Of a stretch of DNA of 64,000 nucleotides, positions 48,772-58,215 are shown one piece after another. Source of the stretch: Liolophura sinensis (Eukaryota > Mollusca > Polyplacophora > Chitonida > Chitonidae). Numbering within the stretch: the first letter of the stretch is position 1; every line of letters begins with the position of its first letter. The translations under genes and the position numbers were made by a program. A model generated the notes under the pieces. That model was not told where the DNA came from. It did no database searches and saw nothing but the letters and a program-made list of their open reading frames with translations. The stretch lies in NCBI RefSeq assembly GCF_032854445.1, contig NC_088305.1, positions 13,581,606 through 13,645,605 of the forward strand, read 5' to 3'.

Positions 48772-49375
48772 AACTCTAGGCCATCGCTGCGTTACTGATA
48801 TTAGGCACCGGTCTCGCCGTAAATGAGATGTCATTAAAACACTAGGGCTTCCCTGGCTAATGATATAAGGTACCTGTGTGGCTGTAAACGAGAGGTCATT
48901 AAAACAATAGGGCCTCACTGGCTTAGTGATATGAGGCACCAGTCTCGCTGCACTCGACAGGTCATTAAAACAATAGGACATTGATGGCTTAGTGATATAC
49001 GGCACCGGTCTCGCTGTAAAGGAGAGGTCATTAAAACTCTAGGGCATCCCTGGCTTAGTGATATCAGTCACAAGTCTCTCTGTAAACGAGAGGTCAATAA
49101 AACAATAGGCATCGCTGGCTTAGTGATGTACAGCACCGGCATTGCTGGCTTATAGTGATATAAGGCACAGGTATCGCTGTAAACGAGAGGTCAGTAAACA
49201 ATAGGGTGTCGATGGCCTAGTGATGTAAAGCACCTGTCTCGCTGGCTTATAGTGATAAAGATACAGGTTTCGCTGTAAAGAAGAGGCCATTAGCACAATA
49301 GGGCCTCGCTGACTTAGTGATATAGGGCACCGGTCTCGCTGTAAGCCAGAGGCCCTAGATAAATAAAGTGTGCGG
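48772..49375. repeat. 66-bp tandem array, about nine units
   Basis: Unit: TAGGGCCTCACTGGCTTAGT, GATATGAGGCACCAGTCTCG, CTGTAAACGAGAGGTCATTA, AAACAA. GTCATT/GTCAAT recur at 48895, 48961, 49027 and 49093. Later units contain 20-40-bp internal duplications. Confidence 0.9.
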
Positions 49376-49387
49376 CTAGTTAGACTG

Positions 49388-49500
49388 CGGCTTCTACAGT
49401 GAAGGTTTGCCAGGTGCCCTCCGAAAGTCGGCGGTTTTCACCGGGCCTTGTTTGGTTTCCCTCACCAATCGCCCTGACCGTCGCCCATGGAATGAAACTA
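49388..49500 (+). mobile_element. Possible diverged SINE-A fragment
   Basis: GAAGGTTTGCCAGGTGCC, GGCGGTTTTCACCGGGCCTT and TTTCCCTCACCAAT.. parallel the SINE-A body with many changes. Confidence 0.4.
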
Positions 49501-49934
49501 ATTCTAGGAAAAGTGAAAGGATCTGGTCAGCCTGTATTCAGTATAAACTGGGTCGGACTGCAGGGACAAGACGAGAACGTCTTGCACCAATCGTAAGCAC
49601 GCATGCACGCAACTGCAAAAAGAGATAGCCTATACGAAATAATGTTGCGAGTGATGAGAAATTTATGAAGCAAAGACTAAACCAAATCCCGTATTAATTA
49701 GACCTTGAGTTTTGTACACCGTGATTGTGTATCGTGATTAAGCTGCAATCAATTTCGTGCTTTAAAATGTTCCTTGCACTTGTTTCTCTCTCGTGTTACG
49801 TTACATCCTCTCGTGCTATTGGGGTTGGGTAAGACACGACGGTGACGGGCACTTCATAATGTTGATATAGTGTGTTATTTAGTCTCAAATTGAGTGCCGT
49901 TTGCAAATGTCGTGATTATTTCGACGTTCGGGAA

Positions 49935-50414
49935 ATGCACTGGCCCCTTCACGGGCGACCTGTAGGACGTCAGGTAAACAAAACACGTGCAGATTTGAGA
50001 TCTGTCTGTCATATTCATGTTTCACGTCTACGTGGAAAATGCGCAAGCCCGGTACAATCTCTAGCGTGTTTCTTTCATGTTTTAGCAGGAGCTGTTAAAT
50101 GTGATACAGTAAAACAAACAAGTACGCCTGATAGTCGCATCTACGATTTCAGGGAGTGTTTGAGAACTCTTCAGCACGGAGGTAGAAATGAGGATACCTC
50201 GCGCGTGCCCCGACACTCTTCGCGTGACAGTTACGTGACGGCCACTTCAAAGGGAATGCTGAATATTTTTCTGTTTTGTCAAAGAGTTGTGCCTATAGTG
50301 ATGGATGAAATGGATACCATTACATTCAAGGGCCAGAAAAAGGCTGCCTCTCAAAACGCAGCCTTTGCCAAAACTGCCTGTTTTGTTTGTATTTGTTACG
50401 ATGGTGACATTTGA
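49935..50414 (+). CDS. Unrecognised 159-codon open frame
   Basis: The longest non-repetitive open frame in the window apart from PTF1A. It starts MHWPLHGRPVGRQVNKTRAD and ends CFVCICYDGDI. It is rich in Cys, Arg and Ser, with no signal peptide, membrane segment or domain that I recognise. It is open upstream to about 49872 without an ATG. A 9-bp inverted repeat (AAAGGCTGC/GCAGCCTTT) lies at 50339-50367. One frame this long is roughly what chance would give in 64 kb, so it may be noncoding or part of a larger spliced exon. No function is proposed. Confidence 0.15.
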   Translation: MHWPLHGRPVGRQVNKTRADLRSVCHIHVSRLRGKCASPVQSLACFFHVLAGAVKCDTVKQTSTPDSRIYDFRECLRTLQHGGRNEDTSRVPRHSSRDSYVTATSKGMLNIFLFCQRVVPIVMDEMDTITFKGQKKAASQNAAFAKTACFVCICYDGDI

Positions 50415-50861
50415 CTGAGGACTGGATATTGAACACCTGCAGGAAGAACGTATATATTTTTTTCCTTAAATTTTAATTTAGATTTTTTAAGAGTCCTAAT
50501 ATGAGCAGTGGTACGTACTTACATGCATACTCTTTACAGCGTATATACCGCTCTCTTTACGCTAGCTTCACATCACTGCCATTCATGTGCCGTTAGCAAG
50601 TTTTGTACATTTAAATTTCAACGCCAAGGTTACGGTGATAAGACAGGAGATGATATCACAAAAAACAAAATCTCTGTTTCAAGATTTGTTTAACTTTCTA
50701 TTAATACTTAATACATTTGCATTGCCATTATCTAAAGTAGAACACCTATGAACCAATTTATTGATGAATGTTGATTAGGCCTATATGGTTTTGCGCAAAG
50801 ACATCAGTGTTGAAGCTAAGCCTAAACAAACCCAAAGGACCAAAGTATAAAACTTGTCTAT

Positions 50862-51068
50862 ACACAAAAAACGCTTTTGTTGTATGAACACAAACCTGTG
50901 TTCGTTCGAACAAAACTTTTGTATCATATTTGAACACTCTATCTTGTGTTGAGTAACACAAGCATGTGTACTTCACACTTATGTAACACGTTTGCGTTGA
51001 GGTAACACATTTTTGTGCTGAACGAAACAAAACAAGTTTTAGATTTCAACACAAGTGTTTTTTTATAT
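50862..51068. mobile_element. Possible inverted-repeat element H
   Basis: Ends are imperfect inverted repeats (ACAAAAAACGCTTTTGTTG versus CAACACAAGTGTTTTTTT). The interior is crowded with AACACAA/TTGTGTT motifs, recalling element G in design. No coding capacity. Confidence 0.5.
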
Positions 51069-51946
51069 GTAGTGGCGGCTGTCATTTAAAACGGGCGTAA
51101 AGGAAGGCAATGCGCTGTAAGGAGTATGACTTTCATAAAAATGGTTCATATACTTATATATACGGAAACATTCACAAATCATGTTAGCAGGGCCCCTTGT
51201 GGCCATGCCGTGTAACGGAGAACGGCCGAAGTTCTTGGCCATACGAGGAGCTCACCTGTTGGAATATAAATGTACGGTTGCCGTTAATTCCAATACGTTT
51301 CTATGTCAGGAGGTTTGTCATGTACTCTTGCTGAGGTGCGATTCTTTCTTCCAGACTCTTCCCGAATCCTTGGACAGGGACTAAAACAACGATCACATAA
51401 ATAAAAAAAAAGTATTGCAGTTTGTTTACATGTACTTCAAAGGTCTAGAGCTTGCTGAAGAAATAATGGCATCATCCACTGCAGTGAAAAAGAAAGTTAT
51501 ATTGTGAAGACAAGAACTGTGTCCCTCATTGTCATAAAATTCTGTTACATTTACATCTTATAGGTGAATCGAAAGCTAAACAAATTACTGGTCACCCTCA
51601 ATAAGACACGTCTGAACTATTCGTCTAGTGAATTTTTTGAAAGTGTTTTATTTCATTCTTTCTTTTTTTTTTCACAGCTGTACGATCGGTCTAGGAACAA
51701 TGAGGTCCGATTGCGGCATTAATTTAACACAGCCATTAATTTCAAATGTTAATGAATGAATGAGCGATTGGAGTCATAACACCCCATCTTTCAGTCATGA
51801 TTGAACAGAGCAGAGGGATTTGATATCAATAAAGCAAAACGGAACATCTGAAGAGTTATCCAACAGTATAATAGTGCGCGCAGAGTATTGGATGTATTGG
51901 TATTGAATTTAAACTGAGGTGACTATACCGTAGCAAATGGCGCTCA
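51069..51946. other. Intergenic, nothing recognised
   Basis: No repeat or coding signal. Confidence 0.5.
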
Positions 51947-51958
51947 CTAGTGTGAGTT

Positions 51959-52106
51959 TATTTATTTATTTATTTATTTATTTATTTGATTTGTGGTCTA
52001 CACCGTACTCAAGAATATTTCTTAAACTTAAACTTTCAGCGACCGCATTGGTGAGAGACCGCATTGCGCCGTGTTGGCGTGCGTACCCGCTTGGCCACGG
52101 AGGACC
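51959..52106 (-). mobile_element. Internally deleted SINE-A with 12-bp target duplication
   Basis: Both SINE ends are present ((TTTA)n tail; GCGACCGCATTGGTGAGAG and head), but about 120-130 bp of the body are missing. CTAGTGTGAGTT flanks it at 51947-51958 and 52107-52118. Confidence 0.95.
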
Positions 52107-52254
52107 CTAGTGTGAGTTGAAGACCAGAAGCCGGCGATGAAGAAATAAATGTATATATGTCTGAATGTACAGAATCGTTCACCAATGGTCATAACCAAGT
52201 CGTCTCAAGTTTGAAAGTGGCAACATTATTTACTGAATTATGATACTGAAGTAT

Positions 52255-52472
52255 CTTGCCGAAGACACCAGACATGACACCCCATCCAGTCCCATTATAC
52301 TGACACCTGGTCAACCAGTCATGTTTCCTTGCTAAAACCTCTCAGTGTTGAGCGCAAAGCGAGGCAGCCACAAATACCATTTTTTAAAGCAATTGCTTTG
52401 ACCCGACTCGGGTTTGATCCCGGGGACTTCAAGGCGTACGCTCTAGCCATTAGGCCACCAAAGAGGCCATAA
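52255..52472 (-). mobile_element. SINE-B, reverse, 3' truncated
   Basis: The reverse complement reads GGTGGCCTAATGGCTAGAGC, CGGGATCAAACCCGAGTCGG (B box), AAAATGGTATTTGTGGCTGC and TCAGTATAATGGGACTGGAT. Confidence 0.88.
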
Positions 52473-54244
52473 ATGTACGAGAATGAATACACGTACAAGC
52501 ATGTAAACACAAGCCCAGAAGCCACGACAAACCTGATATAAATGCACTCTTGATTTAATTATCCATTGTTGACATTGAGCCTATAGCTCTATAATTAATA
52601 AAAAAATGAATTCGTGCAAGATTCCCCCATTTTACTGCGCATTGATTAATTGCGCTAGTTTGTAGCCTAGATAGATAATTGGAGAAAGAAAACGACGATA
52701 TATGTTAAGTCGGCATTTCATTGAGGCGTCCATTAACGAGTTATATCCGAGTCCATACGCGTGCGCAGAAAATACGGAGGGCGGGTGTAATGGACGATAT
52801 CACGAGTATTTAGCGATTTTCCTAAGGATATGTCCAATGATCTTATCCAATTAAAACCAAACCTTTACATTACACGCGCCTTTGTTTTCTAATGGGTCAA
52901 ACGACTTGCCTTTCGGAAACCTGGCAGCGGGCCAAACGCCATTTACAACGAGATTTATGAATAAAAACGATATTGGTTTATTTTAGCATGCATAAGACTT
53001 GTAAACATTTTTTTAATTGGAGTTCTCTAATAAGGCTTCCCAATGGATTACAATGGGTCATTTTGCGCCTGTTTACATGATTTAAGGGAAAACGCTGGGC
53101 GGCAGGCCATGATACCGCGTTGTGGTCAGGCTGCACGTGGGAGTGACGCGCGGATGAATACATATATGTCGGATATTCTCTCGAATGTCTTCGGGCAGTG
53201 TTGTTTTGTAAAAAGAAGGGATACGTTTGATGTGGAAGACTTGGGGAAGGGCGGTAAACAGACCAACGGACTTCTGAAGAATAAACTATTCATTTGGCAC
53301 CCGTTCGCCTACAACTTCGCTCTTCCTCTTGAGGTCATTTCTGTGAAGTTTAGCACATCTCAGACAACTCATTCTCAAATACAACCCGCCTTTTATTACA
53401 ATTTTTCTACAAAACAGGCGACAATGGCCCTCAAGTTAACACCATTACGCGTATAGATAGGCGGGTTGCTCTCTGGCCTATAACAAACCAATCAACACAA
53501 CAATTGTTATATTCTCTTCTTGAACTGTGTTGTTATACACTCAGATTTCGTCAAGGAGCTCTGTTGAGAAGATTTCCTCCTCCATTGATCCAGTCACGCA
53601 GCACGTGCTTCTCGTCCAGTCTGGCTTTCGTTCAGGTCCGAAATGACCTTTCCTCATAAAGTAATAGTTTGGGGTTAGGTCGCACGTGCCTTAAAGGCCG
53701 AGCGGGCAAGCTGCCTTTTTGACATGAGCCCGTTAACTAAACTCTGTGGGCTGATATCTCTCGTGCCTAGATATCCCGCGTGGGATTTACTAAGATCTCT
53801 GGAAGTGTCTATTCCACACCCTTACTAATCCATCCTCAATCCGTGTAACACTTCAGTCATCAATACGCCAACACTCAAGGACACGACTCTCATACTGAAC
53901 ACGTATATCTGCGGATTAAATCTCAATCCTTCTTTGGAAACGAAATGCCGTGTTAATTACAGCAAGGCTTTAGGGTAAATCTACAAAACCTTAAAATAAA
54001 ATTACTTATTATATGTCGTCAATAACACGATATTATTTTATCACAGGGGAATTTTATTGTCGATGTAGGATTCAATTGCTGACAGTCAGCAAGTTTCGGT
54101 TTATTTATTGTCCCTTGGCTTACAGAGAAAACCACTACAAACAGTATGTATGTGGCCTGCTGTACTATGAACTGAATTTGGTGAAAAGGCTTTAAGTGTC
54201 TGCGTCTTTTGATATATTCGTATGGTCTCTTACAGTCACTGAAT
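52473..54244. other. Repeat-free block, candidate regulatory DNA
   Basis: 52560-53460 contains homeodomain-type (TTGATTAATTGCGC), SOX-type (GCCTTTGTTTTC) and forkhead-type (TGTAAACA) motifs, and no repeats. A 137-codon plus frame at 53043-53456 shows no domain; chance is likely. Evidence for function is only compositional. Confidence 0.35.
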
Positions 54245-54885
54245 ATTGATTTCACTCAGTCGCCTAGAACATACTTGCGTCTTTCCAATGTCATCGAAAA
54301 ATGTTGACTGCTACTCTTTGCATTACTCTATGCTATTTTTCGTACTTTTTAAATGCTTTTTGAGTTTTTTGGTGGTTTTGGGAATTGGCCTTGCCATTGT
54401 TGATCTGGGCCGTCCTTATTGGTTTACGGCTGGTATACGAATGTGTGTTTCTACGCATAGATTCAATGTGGGTGTTCTTTGCCTACGTTTAGCCCGGGCC
54501 TAGGGAGCGTATCTCTACCCTGCTGACAGAGCATAACGTTGGATATACGAACAGTTATAAAATCGCAAGTGAGATACATTTTTTGATTATCGATTATTTT
54601 TTGATTATTATTTGATTAACCTATATACACTAGGAAAGGCAGATGCTTTGGTTAATTATTTAATCCATTCGCCTAGAACATTCCTTTTGCCTTTCCATCA
54701 TCACTGAAAACTGTTGACAACTTATGTTTGCATGATACCGTACTAATTTCTTACTTTACAAAGGCCCACTTTCTTATTTCTTTGATGGTCTGTGTTGTAT
54801 GTTTATTTTGGAAAGTGACCTTGCGTTTATTGAATCGAAAAGTCTATTTTGATTGACGTCTGGTATACGAACGTCAGGAGAACCC
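54245..54885 (-). repeat. Two family D copies, reverse orientation
   Basis: Copies at about 54245-54465 and 54655-54885, each with TCGCCTAGAACATNCTT, AAAANTGTTGAC and CTGGTATACGAA(T/C)GT on the plus strand. Confidence 0.75.
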
Positions 54886-54888
54886 ATA

Positions 54889-55165
54889 AGCCAATGTTCT
54901 TGTCATTGTTGAAGAAAACCCATTAACCAATGTTCTTGTCATTGTTGAGGAAAACCCATTAACCAATGTTCTTGTCATTGTTGAGGAAAAACCCATTAAC
55001 CAAGGTTCTTGTCATCGTGCAGGACAACCCACCAAAGCCAATGTTCTTGTCATTGTCAAGGAGAGCCCCTTAGCCAATGTTCTTGTCATCAGCCAGGACA
55101 ATCCATTAGCCCTGGCTCTTGTCATAGTTCAGGAGAATCCATTAGCCAATGTTCTTTTCATCGTT
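54889..55165. repeat. 36-bp minisatellite, about eight units
   Basis: Unit CCCATTAACCAATGTTCTTG, TCATTGTTGAGGAAAA. The first units are nearly identical and later ones diverge. In one plus frame (55009-55380) it reads as a 12-residue Ser/Cys repeat (SQCSCH..GE), probably incidental. Confidence 0.92.
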
Positions 55166-55937
55166 CTTCAGGAGAGGTCATAATTCTGTTTGGCCACGGC
55201 TGTAGTGTAATGTTTTATCACAAATATTTCATGAAAATGTTCCATTTCTTGTATTATCGTCGGTGTCAACCAATCAAGCAGATGAGAAAAAAAAAAACAA
55301 AAAAAAAACGAATTCACTATAGCTACGAAATATCGCAAAAATTCGACGACATCTTGCACTCATACCAGGCCACTCGGTAAATGAATAGTACAGATCATAA
55401 GACAGATCAATTCTTGTTAGCTGCTTATTATTAACTTAAGTCGGCATTAAAGATAGGTGTACATTGGTTTCTTTAGTAGACACGCAAAGCCAGCCGGAAT
55501 TCTTTACTGTGACAACAACCAGGATTATTTTGCTCTGTGAATCTTTGACAAAACAGAAACAAAGCAAAGCCACTACCCGCAGAGCTTGATGAGACAAATG
55601 GAAAACTGGTTGATTTCATTTGATTTACATGAATGTAAGGGCAGAGTGAGTAGTTTGATGGAAATACACATGTATGAAATAAGGGAGAGAACCGCGGTAG
55701 TATCTTCCTACTCAATGGGAGGGCGCACTTCAAGAGTTCTTCTATTCCATATACTCTATACATTTTTCATAGTGACATAGTGACGCGACCAGTATTAAAG
55801 CACATATTAGTTCAATCAAATTTCACCTCTCAAAAATAAATAAGAAAATGGATAACTAAATCCGTGCATCTTCTTTTGTATTTATTAATTATTTCAAACA
55901 CAAATCAAATGCAGTTATAATTGTACAAATCCATATT
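55166..55937. other. Intergenic, nothing recognised
   Basis: No repeat or coding signal. Confidence 0.5.
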
Positions 55938-55946
55938 AATCGGTTT

Positions 55947-55950
<4 letters not shown>

Positions 55951-55981
<31 letters not shown>

Positions 55982-56115
55982 TTTGATTGGTGTTTTACGC
56001 CGCGCTCAAGAATATTTCGCTTATACCATTATGGTGGGAGGAAACCGGGCAGTGCCCAGACGAAACCCACGACCATCCGCAGGTTGCTGTCAGACCATAC
56101 CAAGTACGGTTAACA
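55951..56115 (-). mobile_element. SINE-A, 5' truncated, 13-bp target duplication
   Basis: (TTTA)n tail, GATTGGTGTTTTACGCCGCG, GAAACCCACGACCATCCGCA. AATCGGTTTTTAT flanks it at 55938-55950 and 56116-56128. Confidence 0.96.
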
Positions 56116-56128
56116 AATCGGTTTTTAT

Positions 56129-58052
56129 AATGATGATGTACTGGTATGGGCAGCTCTAATTAATTACGTTGACGTCATTGATTCGTTCGCTTTTTCTATA
56201 TACGCTTTTCTCATGTCATTAAAATCATATGGTCTAACCCTTTTCATTTAATGCTTTGTCAAATATATTTAATAACTATTCTAACATCAAATTTTCCGTT
56301 TATCACTTTTCTGGCAGTAAATATGAATGCTGTAATTTGATCGGTTACACTGTATCAGGTTGGTGCATTTAGCACACCAGTCTACGATCCAGATGAATTA
56401 TTGAACTACTTATGTGAAAATAAAGTATTTTCAGGTAATGTCACGCAATTTTTTCTTATTATTATCGTTACATAATTGTAATTGTTGATACAACATTGTA
56501 ATTGTTGTTACAAAATTGTAATTGTTGTTACAATATTGTAATTATTGTAAGGTTTAATTATGTATAATAATAATGATAGGCCTACTTTGTTATGCATGAA
56601 GACTAGACAAGTTTTCCCAGTGTTTTAAATTAATTCGATTCGGATTAACTCGTGAGTTCAAACATGACAAACTGATTTTTTTAGTGAAACTCAACATTGT
56701 CCCTTGTGCCTGCCTTACTCATTCTTGTTGAAATTGTGGAGAATGCAGAGCCGACGTTCAAAAATATACCTATACGCGGTATATGAAATATCATAATAAT
56801 GTCTTTAACATCATCGGTACTCCGGCTTTACTGTCTATTCTGCAAGTTCCTTTTTTATTATATTTATTTTATATTGTATTTTAATTGAAAACTGAATATT
56901 TGAGTAAGTATACTTGTACAGAAACGGTTTCAGACGAACATGAAGGCCTATGTAACCAACATTGTTTAGATCATGATTCAAGGGAGGCAACATAAAGACC
57001 ACTTAGCGAAGACAGTGCAAGATCTGCGCTTCTCTCCCTTTGTGCGTTTTGCGGCTATGCTAGCTTTGTTAGCAGGTGAAACGAGTTGCAAAGGATGAAG
57101 GATTTCAACACCGCTGCTGTTTGGTGTCCCTGTCGATGACAACCTGTTTGATCGGGCCAAATTATTAATACCTGAAAAATGATGCCTGATTTTCTCAAAG
57201 CTGAATGGACTTTGTGTTCGCGGGGCAAATATGGAGTTTAATTGCTAAATTATTACTAATTTTGGGCTGGGCTACGTGACCGTCTGATTTCCATCGTACG
57301 CCGCAGCGAAACATTTGGTTAAATTTCTGCCCCACCAATGCCCTTAAAAAGCCAGGTCGTTCAGTCATAGCGATTCCATGGTGAAAATGGTATCTGAGTG
57401 GATAGCCTGCCTGGACAAGAGGTAAGTAGGCCTAACCCGAGGCGTGTTTTATTTGTTTTCTAATGAACGATGCTGGTTTCATTGACGGATGATCGCACTT
57501 TGACATTCATCACCTGTAAGGCTTGTAGACTGTATATATAACCCACAATAAAATAGCCTCCCATTTTGACGGGTGATGTAGCGTACGATCTGCGATCAGC
57601 TGTATGAAGTCTTCATTTATGACATTTCGTGGGTTTTATTGTCTCATTTAAATGTTTATAAGGAAGATTGGTATTAAATCGGTGCACAATTGCCATTCAT
57701 TGACATATACATGTAGACATCTGTGTATGGCCATGACCTTTAGTTCAAACATACATGTATATAAAAACCAGCTGTGCTCTGTTTAACTTTATTTGATCTG
57801 ACATGAAAACCTTAAAATTAAGGTGTATAGAGTCTAGAAAATATCACATAATGAATCATAGTAGGCCTACTAGATGGTACATATGCATAAATCTGAGATT
57901 GCTGACGTTAGGCTTAGCAAGTTGTTCAATCAAGGGTGGCCTCAAGGCAGACGTTCGTTTATAGCTAACCTTGGCCCGAACAAAATTTTGTCAAACGTTA
58001 CATCAAAGTAATCTCGAACTAGTATGTAGACATACACTTCAGTAGCTATGTA
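56129..58052. other. Intergenic, no gene seen
   Basis: A 21-bp tandem repeat (TTGTAATTGTTGTTACAA..) occupies 56470-56545. A homeodomain-type cluster (TTTAATTGCTAAATTATTAC) lies near 57238-57262. No gene recognised. Confidence 0.45.
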
Positions 58053-58215
58053 GCAGCGTAATGACCCAAGAGCCTCTCATCAATGCGGTCGCTGTGAGTT
58101 CAAGTCAAGCTCATGCTGGCTTCTTCTCCGGGCCGTACATGGGAAGGTCTGCCAGCAAGCTGAAGATGGTTGTTGGTTTCCACCGGGCTGTGCCCGGTTT
58201 CCTCCCACCATAATG
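58053..58215 (+). mobile_element. SINE-A cut off by the satellite
   Basis: AGCGTAATGACCCAAGAGCC, GGTCGCTGTGAGTTCAAGTC (B box), GTGCCCGGTTTCCTCCCACC, then stops at CATAATG, where the 56-bp satellite begins. The last ~60 bp and the tail are missing. Confidence 0.92.

Noticed and set aside
53043-53456. 137-codon plus frame
   Set aside because: No recognisable domain; composition resembles surrounding noncoding DNA.
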